Assembly: GCF_016802725.1 (NCBI RefSeq)
Contig: NC_052666.1
Location: 3,573,501 to 3,637,500 of the forward strand
Origin: Solenopsis invicta
Lineage: Eukaryota; Arthropoda; Insecta; Hymenoptera; Formicidae
Length of the DNA stretch: 64,000 nucleotides
Direction: 5' to 3'
The notes beneath the pieces are model-generated. The model was not told where the DNA came from. It saw only the letters and a program-made list of their open reading frames with translations, and did no database searches. The position numbers and the translations under genes were made by a program. Shown here one piece after another: positions 45,610 through 56,535 of this stretch. How positions within the stretch are numbered: the first letter of the stretch is position 1; each line of letters opens with the position of its first letter.

Positions 45610-46942
45610 GAATTATCATTTAAACACGTTAAAATTATTTCTGCGGATTGTAATTTATCTTCTGTGACAGCTAAAATAGAATAACTTTTTAGGACTTGCC
45701 GATTATAAAGAAGTCTAATAACACATTTATGCAAAACTAACCATCTTGTGTTTGATAATTTTAAAATCTTATTTTTTTCCACTTCAAAAAAGTCTTGAAA
45801 TTTACATAAAATTGCAGATCTTTTTGCACTATCCGAAATATAAATTTTATTAATAATAATTTTAATTTAATTTTTATATAATTCTGGTAGTTGTTTACAA
45901 GCTTTGCTAGCGATAATCGCGAAAGAATGGCAGACGCATTTTTATAAAACTAAATCAGGTTCTTGTGATTTTAAATGTGATAAGAAAGAATTGTGAGATT
46001 CAATCGTAACGGATGCGTTGTTGCTTGCCATTCCAATAACATTTGTAATAGGTATATCTTTATTTTCTAACATTTTTTGGAAAATTTTGAAAATTTTTTT
46101 GCAGAACAATTTGTGGCATCTAAAAGTAACAAGTCTAATAATTATGTTTTGACTTTCATATCTAAAAGAGAAACATCGTGAAAGAACACACATAACTTTG
46201 GTATCTGTGATATCTGTACTTTCATCAACTAAAACTGAAAATTTACTATCGTTTAAAAATCTAATTCATTTTTTCATTTCCCATTTAGCTATGATTTCTT
46301 TAACAATTTTGGTACATTTAGATTGGGCCAGTGAAAGATCTTGAGCAATTTTTGAATCTATAAAAATATTTTTTTAGCAAAGATATTAAATGGTCCGCGG
46401 TATAAAAAGCAATATTATATTCAGCGTAAAACGCTGATAATTATATTTCTACGCATTTGACTTGATCTTTACGTTTTAAATTACTTTTTTTTTGAGAGGG
46501 GAAAATACCGTTGTTGGACAGCCATAACTCGGGGACGGTGCGAAAGTGTGAAACGGTATGACATGTTTTAAATTAATATTACTGCTGTCACTGTTATTGA
46601 GCCTTTGACATTTTATCTTTCTATATGTTTAGCCCTCTGTGAATGGCGTATTAAATCTATTATAGCACATCTGATGGTCGTATTACACGAAATGCTTCTT
46701 TACTTATTCTAATTACTATTCTAATTACTATTCTAAATACACTCACTCGCCATCTCACGCAATCACACTCACGCGCCACACCTAAAAAGTCCCCGTATTA
46801 CACAAAATGTAAAAAGCTTTATTTTCAGTTGGATGAGGAGCCAACCATCCTTTAAAATCTTTTTCGTCTAACCGTGCATGTTGAAATTCTTTACTTTTTA
46901 ACGACTTCTTATGAATCTATGTTTTATAAATAAAAATAAATT

Positions 46943-46988
<46 letters not shown>

Positions 46989-47405
46989 TGAAATATACAC
47001 AAACATAAAAAAGTAATATAGTAATAATAAATTATTAAAATAATTATTCATGCAAAATCAGCTCCTCATTCATGTAAAATATAAAATCATGCTGCTTAAG
47101 TAATAAATTTTACAAGCTTTCTATAATTTATTTTTACTTTTAAAAAATCATGCATAAATTATGCAACTTGTGTATCTCATGCAGTGTACATACCAATATG
47201 GTTATTTCCAAAACATACCTTCAGAGGAAAATTTTCCTCGAAAAGAATGTTTTAAAACGTAACTTATCTTTAACCTTTGCAGCAGCAACTTTAGCAGCCC
47301 GCTAACATTTCCTGCCTACGTTTATCACTACACGGCACTGTATGAACTGCCTCGACCGTTGCGCATACGCGAAAAAGCGACCCATCTAGCAACACTGCTG
47401 TAAGT

Positions 47406-49301
47406 GGTGTAGTTTCTGTCCGCTATCACGTAATTATTCCATTTGTTGTGTACGTTGATTTCAGATCCGGTGACGCGACGGGTAATTGCGTCTGGCGCCC
47501 AACTTATCGTAATTTAGCGAAAATTTGTGTCGGTACAGATTCCGCTCGTGTGCGCGTTTCGTATAACTTTTTTTTCTGTTTGATCACGTATTTCGTCTCC
47601 GCTCTCAGGCGAGCCAAGAAAATACGTAATAGTATAATGGGTAATTTTTTTGCATTGCTTTGTGGCCATGACGTAATTTCTTTATTGTTCTGTGTATGTA
47701 TGGCCGCTGTTACCAGTTGTTACAAGAAGGGGTGGCGTGCCCGTTGTTATTACAACTATTATTGGAGATTAAAGATTTGAAAATATTTTATTGAGGTGCT
47801 GGATGATTGAGTGTATATTTTTGAATGCTTTTGGCTGGCGTGTTTTGAGCGTGCGTAGGATTGAAGGTTTGAAAGAAAGTATCTGTATTTGCTGTATGTA
47901 TTTTAGGTGTATTTATCAGATTATATGAAAGAAGATACATTTAATGTGTACGTTTGTGTGAATTTAATTGTAAATAAATGCGCGTGCGCTTGTGAATTTA
48001 TATAAATGAGTGTGTTCGTACTAGTGCAAATGATTTATATAATTTCCCGCTGAGTATTTCTTAATATTATAAGTTACAATCATGTTGCTTATAATACGCA
48101 GTTTTTCTTTTGCTGTCGAAGATGGCTCCCCCTCTGTTCATATTCTTTCGCAGAATTTATTTTTATATGAAATATTTTTAGAAAGTTTTGCTACGAAAAT
48201 AAAGCTTGACTTTTGATTTTAACTGAGTTGAGAAGAGAAGACTAGAAGTTTCTTTATTAAATTTCTGAATTTTATCTTAGATTCTTGTATGCGTCTTTCT
48301 TGTGAAATTCCTTCGAAACCTTTTCTTGATTTTACTGAGAGAAAAGAAAAGAAATAATTTTTAATTATTGAATAAGATTTTGATGAGTTTGAGGGGAAGG
48401 CTATATATGTGGATGCTCAAAGAGTTTTCGTTAAAATTCCAGCCTGCGCTTCTTTCTTGAGTGGTCTAGAAGAGAATTTTAGAAGGAGATTTCAAAGAAA
48501 TTGGTAGTAAATTTTAATACTTGAAATTTTTGAGAAAAATAGACTTTTAGAATATGACTTTAAACTCAAAGAAAATAATTTAGAAGAGATCAATTTTTAG
48601 AAAAATAAATTTGAAAAAATTAAATTATGAGAAAATAATTTTTAGAGAAATTATTTTAGAAAGGTTTTTTTCGGTGGTGATTGACCCCATGATTTTAACT
48701 AACAATAAGATTTAGCCCGTCCTTGATCTCACTAATAATCTGCAAGTTGGTGAGTTGCCTATGGTGGACGCTTTATTAGCTTGATCAGCTTGAATGATGA
48801 CCGATTATTAGTTTGATCAGCTTGAACGATTCTGAAGGAATGAATTTCGCTCTGATTTTGCCCGATATTTATATTGACAGTTTGTAGATGATGTGTACCG
48901 AAAGAAGAGATTTCCGATTTCTGTCAGTTTTTCATAATGGATAAGGCCACCTTACCGCGACCGCGCGGAAGTATAAATTTGTATAAATCACAATTTTTAA
49001 GTGGTTTTAATTTTGTGTATGTGGCATTATAGCATTTTCCATCCAAAATCGTTACATTTAAAAAAATTTAGAGTTTTAATATTGTTTCTTTGTAAAAACT
49101 ATTTTTATTTGCTCCGAATCTTTAAATATTTTTAGCGGCTTTAATTTTCGAGCTATCTTAATTCTAGGGGCATAATGCGATTGTGGTATTCCGAATGTTT
49201 CTGACGAAAATGTTTTTAATTTAACATTAATTCTATAAGTCGAAAAATTAGTTAATTTTAAAATCTTCAAGGATTTTTAATGGCTCTAATTATAATATTA
49301 T
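47406..49301. other. No recognised gene; tRNA-Lys PBS-like word at 47493
   Basis: A frame of 110 codons at 47448-47780 is Cys/Tyr/Arg-rich and unrecognised. TGGCGCCCAAC at 47493-47503 is complementary to the 3' end of tRNA-Lys and could be a retroelement primer-binding site, but no LTR end directly before it is convincing. The rest is AT-rich. Two GTTTGATCAGCTTGAA-type words near 48780 and 48815 form a short tandem repeat. Confidence 0.35.
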
Positions 49302-49582
49302 TGTTACGATCCGCGCAGTTTAGAGCAGCAACCGAGCTGCCGCGTAACACTCGTCTTCACATCCGTGCACTCACGCCCGAATTAAGCAAGGCTTCTTTAA
49401 TAAACACAGAATTACTTTTATTAAAAGCCACGTTACAATAAGCACGTCCATTTAACAGAACGGCTTGTCACCAAATACAGTTGACAGCTAGTTTACAAAT
49501 CGTCCCGGAGAACGCTACGCGGCTTCATTCATCCTGCAGCTCGATCTTGCCTCGCAAGGGCGATTCAGTTCGGGGCATAACA
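49302..49582 (+). repeat. Solo LTR, 281 bp, with TTAT duplication
   Basis: Starts TGTTACGATCC and ends GGGGCATAACA (TGTTA...TAACA inverted ends), flanked by TTAT at 49298-49301 and 49583-49586. It contains AATAAA at about 49398 and is GC-richer than its surroundings. The 4-bp duplication fits a gypsy-type element that recombined out. No internal sequence is present. Confidence 0.72.
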
Positions 49583-49589
49583 TTATATT

Positions 49590-50640
49590 GATTCTGCGAG
49601 CATAGTGCGATAGCGGAGTGCATATACCATAAGTTTTCAGGTCGAAACTCATAATTTTATTGTTGCTTCCGTGTGAAAAATATTTTAATTTGTTTTGGAA
49701 AAATAGATGGAATCGCCGCGTGCGAGTTTCGAGGCGCTTGCGCTCGGCATGGAGTAGGTGCGCGCGAGTGCTGCGAGACGAAATCTTTAAATATCTTTAC
49801 CGATTCTAATTTTTTAGTTATCGTTATTCTACGTTGATAGTGCGGTGGTATCGCGTGCCCGCTACGGATCTGTGGCTATTCTTCGCCACACACCCAACGG
49901 TCAAACTAAAAAAGTAACAGTCACAGAGAGAAAAGCAAAGAAACATTTCGAGTTAAGAAAATAAACGTATACATACGTCACACAGCGAAACTTAAGGTAC
50001 AGAAAATAATAAACAAATTTTACGTTGGACATGAACCGCATGGATAGACCGAGGATACATAAGACGCGCGAGAAAGAGGAGGCTATTTCGCCTAGTAACC
50101 GTTTAACGATTCAGACGCGTATCTTATCTTGTTAGAGTGTTTAGATTATTTTTACATTGAAACTGGCAATTGCACTTCAACTCGATTTCTACATTTACTT
50201 TTTTTATCTCTGACTCCACTCCCGCGATATAAAATACCAAAGATCTTTGATCTAAGATTCGCTCTCTCATTATTATTACAGTATGTTTTAATTTCATTTA
50301 TCTTGAAATTTTCTGATTTTTAACAGCTACTATTTTTAAGATATTTAGATACGGCGAGCACGGTGTGATAGCGGTGTGCAAACAACATGTTTCTAGGTCG
50401 AAACTCATAATTTTATTGTTGCTACCATGTGAAAATTATTTTTCTTTGCGCTTGAAATGTTAAAGGAACAGGCGCGCGAGTGTTGCGAGGCACGGACAAG
50501 GTGCGCGCGAGTATCGCGAGACGAATTCTTTAGATTCCGCGTATGATAAATATTTGATTTAATATAATTTATATTTTATAAGTGATTTCAATCTGACGTG
50601 CATGACTCGATAGCGGCCAGTACACGCAAATATCATGCGA
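49590..50640. repeat. Diverged large direct repeat, about 745-bp spacing
   Basis: GCGATAGCGG-x-GTGCA followed by AGGTCGAAACTCATAATTTT (about 49600-49690) recurs at about 50345-50435, and the later blocks GGTGCGCGCGAGT (49757 and 50500) recur in the same order. A weaker third start is near 50590. Two or three tandem units of a repeat with GC-rich cores are implied. No coding sequence is recognised. Confidence 0.65.
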
Positions 50641-51094
50641 TCTCAAATTTATCAAATTATTATTTTTATTTTTAATCTTAGTGAGAAGTGTTACAGAAAA
50701 TTGTTGGCCATGAGTAAGCGCAACAGTTTCGAATATATAAATTCTGATTTAGAAAATATTGATTATGTTAAATTCGTTTTTAGATTTTAATTTCTTGTTA
50801 TAATTTATCTCAACTCTGTTTTTTAAAAAATTAAAATTTATTTTAACAAATGGTGCGGAAAAAAAGGAATTTTTTAGGCGCCAGATGTAACAGCGTAAAC
50901 ATCTTTTTTGCAACATGATTAAAATAGGTTAATTGTCTTTCATTAATTTTTCCTATAAAATCAATTTATAAGTAATTTTTGTCTAATACATTTTTAAAAA
51001 CTTATGTATAACAATTATTTATAAAATTGATTTTGCTATGGCTCTTTATATTTCTATATTTCTATATTTCTAATGTCGAAATAGAAAGGCCTCA

Positions 51095-51215
51095 CAGTGA
51101 ACTATGGATTCAGACTGTTCTCGCGTTGCATCAACGAATAAAACTATGCTGATTTTTACATAAAATCAGGGTAAAAATCAGCATAGTTATGCGCTCATGT
51201 AGAAATTTGTGTTTA
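51095..51215 (+). repeat. Dispersed repeat, inverted copy of 7130-7215
   Basis: Includes an internal small hairpin, CTATGCTGATTTTTAC with GTAAAAATCAGCATAG (51147-51182), followed by GCGCTCATGTAGAAATTT shared with 7497. From 50640 to 51094 nothing is recognised. Confidence 0.6.
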
Positions 51216-51309
51216 ACTCTAGTACACTGAAAAAAAAATTTTTTTACTTTTAATAAATGTATTTATTAAATTTAAGTTTACTTAATTAAAGAAAACAACT
51301 TTTTAACTA

Positions 51310-52779
51310 TTCAAATAAGGCAAGATGAGCTTAAGAGCCGTGCTGGGTGTTGTGCGCCAAAAACAAAAACTAGTACCAAATTAAATAAGTAAACGTTTCG
51401 ACTTTTAATCAACGGTCTTTCTTAGTACAAACTTAGAATCTATAACAACATTTAAAATTACAAATCTCATCACAAATTTGACGAATCGAATTAACTGACA
51501 AATTAAAATCTTACCAAATATGAAACTGCGACATCAGCTTACAAAAACATAGCAACAAGATATGTCGGAATTGCCTCAATTTAAGAGATAATCGTGAGGA
51601 TCGTGTAAAGATATCATTTTTGGAACGTGAATCTGGTAAAATAGCACAAATTGCAACATAAAAACAATATGTAAAAACTTAATGAAACAACTACCACAAA
51701 AATTAAACTAACAGTACCTATTAAAAGTCAAAATATAAAACTAAAAAACGAGAAAAAAGTAATAGAAATAATAAATTGAAAGTTGTATAAGTCAAAATAG
51801 TAAAAAATGTAAAAAGAAAATGAATAACATAAAGAGTCATAGAAGTAAAAATAATAACTAAGGATAAAAAGTGCTAAATATAATAAAATGAACTCTGTAC
51901 AAGACAAAATAGTAAAATTGTAGAAAATAAATAGCAAAAAGAAATTGTAAAAATATTAATATGGATTATATCTGTGAGTTTCGAAAACTATATCTTAGAC
52001 GATACCAGTATAGATGTCAAAACACAAATAAGGAACGAACGAAAGAGAAATATCAGAATAGAAGGATAGGAGTGGAAAGAAGGAAGGGAAATACGTTCGA
52101 GAATTGGAAGGTACGCGTCAGGAAGAAGTTCGGTATTACTTTGTTGAGTCTTTTTTGTTGTTTTTTGATATGTAACATCTCAGATATGGATCTTTTTACA
52201 AAAAAATGGTTTTTATATAAAATTTCTACGTTCTCCCAATCAAAATCTTGATTATTTGCAATACGGTGTTTCGAAATAATCAAAGGAGAGCTGGCTTTTT
52301 TGAAAAGTCTCTGCTTTGTGTTCAGAGACTTTTGTTTTTAATTGACGTTTTGTTTGTCCCACATAAGAAGAGTAGCAATTTCTACATGAGCGCATAACAG
52401 CATAGTTATTAACAGCTAGCTCTTCTTCGGTTATTTCGAAACACCGTATTGCGAATAATCAAGATTTCGATTGGGAGAACGTAGAAATTTCTACAATTGA
52501 TTTTATAAACTACATTGTTACAAAATAATCGATCAATATGATCTTTTCCCGTAGTTATAAACTTGTTAAGTTTATATGGGATTATAAAGGCTGCATTACA
52601 GTTATACTTATTAGGGAACAACAAAAATTTCTCAGATTCCGAATTGATGTGAGGAATCGTGAAGTCGCATCCTTATTCGCTCCGTTGGTGACATTTTTAT
52701 AAAAAAAGTTACTTTAATCTAAAATGAATCATGGAAAACATAAAGTTTAAAAGATAATTATTGTTTTGCCTTATTTGAA
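51310..52779 (-). mobile_element. Penelope-like element with inverted termini, minus strand
   Basis: Ends TTCAAATAAGGCAA (51310) and TTGCCTTATTTGAA (52779) form a terminal inverted repeat. A minus-strand GTACTAAGAAAGACC...GTCGAAACG motif lies at 51396-51425. The minus strand encodes decayed PLE endonuclease. Within 52426-52495 the endonuclease tail is present again in the opposite orientation, showing an internal inverted duplication. Confidence 0.78.
52053..52624 (-). pseudogene. PLE GIY-YIG endonuclease remnant
   Basis: Reading leftward: IIPYKLNKFITTGKDHIDRL and NNVVYKINC (about 52490-52590), the first half of the GIY-YIG motif, then loss of frame, then HRIANNQDFDWENVEIL and KRSISEMLHIKKQ (about 52150-52280). 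The same blocks in the same order occur in the PLE at 30155. Frame is broken at least twice. Confidence 0.75.
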
Positions 52780-55012
52780 TTGTTATTCATAGGAGTCTCG
52801 AACTTTGCATTTATTGTTAATTTTTTAATTATAAAACTTTTTAATTATAGTAAACCGTTTCATTAAAATAAAAAAATTATTTTTTGTTGAAAAATTTATT
52901 TAAATTTAAGCCAGATTTACTAAATTACGATAAAATATTTGTTGAAATCTAATAAATGAATTTTTAAAATACTAAATCCATATTTTTTAATTTTAAAAAT
53001 AACGTTTTACTAAATATTTGTTTAAATTTAGTTTTTTAAAGTTATAAAATTAATAAATAGTTTATTTAGAAGAAATAAGTATTTTTTGAAAACAATTTAT
53101 TACTTTCGACAGAACGTAAACTTAAATAAAGGTAATATATCAGATAAAAAAAACAATTTTTTATTTTTAGGAAATATATTTTTTTACTTTTAAAAGGCAT
53201 TTTTTAAATGTACAAGTTCTTTTAGCTTCTATTAAAATATTGTAGGATTGTTAAGGATGGTAAAGGAATAAAGGGTTTTGAAGGGTCAGGATTGAAATAT
53301 TCACTTCACTTTTACTAATTTTTAATTTACATTGACTTCTCTGAGTTTTTCTAATCTGATCTCTCGAGCGCTATCGGGCATACATACACTGATAAAAAAA
53401 TTTAATAAAAAAAATTTTCTTCAACTTTAGTAAACCATTTGCTTGTATGTGACTGTGAACGCATTTTTTAAAAATAAGGAATTGAATTTGCGGTTTCCTC
53501 GCTTACACAACGCATCATCTCGATCCTGCACGATCGTGACAGGACATGTCTTAACAATAAAATATCATTCATATTTATTGAAATCTAATAAATGAATTTT
53601 TGAAATATTAAATCCGGATTTTTTAATTTTGAAAATAACGTTTATTAATTCTCTTTCTTATCCTACAATATTTTTGTGTATAAAATCTGAATGATTTAGA
53701 AAGAGTCGTATATATTTCTTTAGTAATTTTTTCCATAAAATTGATTGGCACAATTAGTTTTCCTTTACAGTCAACCTTTAATAGTTTATTTATCGCAATT
53801 AGTTGCAAAATTGATTTTTGCTATGTACTTTTTACGTCAATAATGCTCCGGTATTATTTCCAATTGTTGTTTTTTGACCATCTTTATTGATATGGTAATA
53901 CATTTATTTTTTAATAAATATCACTTGGGTTGGAATAGGAAGATTTTTCAATGATAATGCAGAGATAGTACTACTTATGTTTTGTATAGAAATTAAAGGG
54001 AATACCACATGGGTTAAAATAGGAAAATTTTTCAATAAAGAAACAAAGATGGTACACTTGAGTTTTGTAGAAAAAAATAAAGATTGAAGGAGAGATATAC
54101 GCACGCACGCACTTGGCGCCTTTTTTTACCGTTTTTTAAAAAGATAAAAAAAGGCGCCAAATAATTTTGTACTAACATTTTTAATATCAAACTAATTGTC
54201 ACATTGCGTTTGGACGTTAGGACAAGTTGTGTCCTAATTGAGACACAGACGTTTTAGGCTGTTCGGATATTAATTTGACTATTTTTTAAATTATTTATTA
54301 TATATTTTATGCAAAAAAAAATAATAATAAACTGTATAAATAATTAAAACCTGTTTCTGCCCATAACCAGATCAGCGAAGACAGCCAAAAGATAATAATT
54401 AGAAATAGAACCGGAATGTAAAAAAACATTATTCACATAAAAAACCCTGTTGCATAAAGTAATTTTGCAACTAGTTGTTATAAACAAATTATTAAAAATT
54501 GATTTATAGAGAAAAATCGATTGTGCCAATCGATTTTATTGGAAAAATTACTAAAGAAACATATGACTTTTTTTTAAATTATTTATATTTTATGCAAAAA
54601 AAATAATATAGTCACTTTTTAATCATTTGTTTGTAATAGTTGCAAAATTGATTTTTGAAAAGTGTTTTATGTGTAATGTGTTTTCATGATCTTGTCCTAT
54701 TTACAATTGTTATTTTTCGACAAACTTTACTGGTCTGACTATGAATATATTTAATGGCTTAATGTATTTATTAAATAATTACAGCTCTATTTTTAGAACA
54801 ACAAATAATTGAGTTTTAGTAAGAATAAATATCATTAAACTTAGTAGCAATGAAATTGAAGTGATGCTATTTCTATGATATATTTTAAATCAATAAACAG
54901 TATTATAGTTTTAATTGTAAATCATTATTTAAATAATTGAACACATACATATTTATGCATAACGATGTTTACTAAATTGACATATACATATATAAATACA
55001 TATTGTTGTAGC

Positions 55013-55310
55013 CTAAGCTAACATCAGTGCATAGCAACAAAAAGCGAGTTTGTTGCTATGCGTATTAATTTTAAGCGAATACTCGCGCTTTGGAATTGAC
55101 CGAAACACGACAGCAACGGAAGGCGCGCATTGTCTTTCGAAACTTCCTTTCGAAAGACTCACAGAAAACGCGACAACGACGGAAGACGCAGATAGTCTTT
55201 CGTCGGAAGCCGAACCGCTGCCGACCTTTAGCTTGCAGTCGACCTGCAATTCAGCATCAGCCATATTAGAGGATAAAAAGTTCTTTGAATTGGGAAACTA
55301 CGGAGAATAA
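55013..55310 (+). CDS. Hypothetical ORF with internal 63-bp repeat
   Basis: A GC-richer block encodes, on the plus strand from 55050, a frame of 86 codons ending at 55310; the minus strand is also open across most of it. It contains two diverged copies of a 63-bp unit (NTTATEGAHCLS and NATTTEDADSLS), which preserves frame. No family is recognised. It may be an exon, or a GC-rich repeat. From 55311 to 55920 nothing else is supported. Confidence 0.2.
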
Positions 55311-55920
55311 CTTGAACTATTGTAAGAGTAACGTCACGGTCGCGGCCGCCGCGAGTCAGCCGCGCGTAATACGATATGCATACGTCGAGCCGTGACGTAA
55401 TACGATATAATATAGAAGATTACGCACTCCGCGGTCCAATATAACGGGGCACCTAATAATAAGTACAAAAGGCGTTACGAATAAACCATCTTTATATATT
55501 GTGATAAAAAGTGTGTTCATTGACAATCCGTTTGAGCTGTTGTCCCGCCAGTTCCAATTCTTTGAACAAAAGCGAATCACGAACAAATATAATATATTTT
55601 GTGCTGTGTTCACACACCAACGCGGGCACAACAATATGTATTGTATATACTTATTTAATTATTTATCGAATAATCGTTTACAATTAAAATTAATGTTACA
55701 ATATCAAAAATTATTTCACATTTTAGAGTAATTTAGAGGTAAAATAGCTCAATAATGTGACATGGTAGAGCAATTTCATTTAAAGATTTGTTTTCAGTGC
55801 AGATCAAAATTCTGTATAACATCGATTGTATTAACTACTTGATACTTTACAGTAATATATACATATATATATACATATATATAAAATACAGTAATAATAC
55901 AGCAATTTACATTATGTACA

Positions 55921-55936
55921 CACACACGCGCGCGCA

Positions 55937-55991
<55 letters not shown>
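55921..55991. repeat. (CA)(CG)(TG) alternating microsatellite 1
   Basis: ACACACGCGCGCGCACACGT continues into about 27 TG units. It is alternating purine-pyrimidine throughout. The frames through it are not genes. Confidence 0.95.
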
Positions 55992-55996
<5 letters not shown>

Positions 55997-56173
55997 CTAA
56001 CTTTTTTGCTGTGTATCTTGTACTCACGTAAAAGAGGCTTGGTCTCTCTTGCTTCGCGTTCACTTTGGCACGAGATACTGAACTTTTTTCGGGCCTACGT
56101 CCGATATAAAGTTTTTTTTATCTATACATTGAAGAGAAAGTAGAGGAAGATAAAAATAATTATCATAAGTTGT

Positions 56174-56177
56174 CTCC

Positions 56178-56232
<55 letters not shown>

Positions 56233-56273
56233 GCGCGTGTGTGTGTGTGTCTGTGTGTGTGTGTATATGTACT
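56174..56273. repeat. (CT)(CA)(CG)(TG) alternating microsatellite 2
   Basis: CT repeats, then about 12 CA, about 10 CG and about 14 TG units; the CA-CG-TG section is a near-perfect palindrome that can adopt Z-DNA or a hairpin. From 56274 to 56526 no gene was seen. Confidence 0.95.
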
Positions 56274-56535
56274 ATATCAATAATGATGGCGTAATCGCTT
56301 TCTAAATGAATAATGTTTTTGATAAGTAAAATCAAGCTCGTGTTTAATATCGTCCGATAAACATAAAAGACGAAAACTGATGTACGAGAATATAATGTAG
56401 TATGATATGCCGCACTGCACGATGGCTTGAGAATGACTGACTGAAATTTAGGCACTGTCGCGCTATGGAATTGTGACCTTGTCGAACACGCGTATGGCAC
56501 GGTCGGCACATGTAGTGCTAGCTGTACGTGTTCTT

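Larger units (their letters stand above)
41815..46400 (-). pseudogene. hAT transposase (zinc-finger/DUF4371-type relative), split and decayed
   Basis: Reading leftward from about 46400: LVDESTDITDTKVMCV (about 46210), NVIGMASNNASV (about 46015), SKACKQLPEL, KILKLSNTRWLVLHKC (about 45760) and LNDNS, where an element (45609-43823) intervenes. The frame resumes with IKAYLLF and FNSFNALFQS (about 43770). A mariner (43593-42321) intervenes, then LNFYKTAIKEM and KFFESLTFLDSQIALYDE (42079-42240), and finally SFPHSNAETE (about 41900), the hAT dimerisation motif. Several stop codons lie in the exposed parts. Both insertions sit at points where the family is uninterrupted. Confidence 0.82.
40902..47397 (-). 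mobile_element. hAT transposon, about 6.5 kb with nested insertions
   Basis: Ends AGTGTTGCTAGATGGGTCGC at 40902 and, in reverse complement, CAGTGTTGCTAGATGGGTCG at 47397, continuing as inverted repeats for about 36 bp. Flanks are CTGTAAAT (40894-40901) and CTGTAAGT (47398-47405), an 8-bp duplication with one mismatch, as hAT elements make. The left end lacks the terminal C. The minus strand encodes a decayed hAT transposase split by two other elements. An AT microsatellite lies at 46944-46985. Confidence 0.87.
51222..53240. repeat. AT-rich CACTGAAAAAAA element interrupted by a PLE
   Basis: ACACTGAAAAAAAAATTTTT at about 51222 starts AT-rich sequence that is broken at 51310-52779 by a Penelope-like element and resumes to about 53240. 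A similar start lies at 53388. The family has no coding sequence. From 53400 to 55000 there is AT-rich sequence with no supported gene; a CAYTTGGGTTGGAATAGGAA-like word repeats near 53925 and 54005. Confidence 0.5.

Noticed and set aside
47493..47503. tRNA-Lys primer-binding site of a full LTR element
   Set aside because: The 11-base word is suggestive, but no LTR terminus precedes it and no gag or pol follows.
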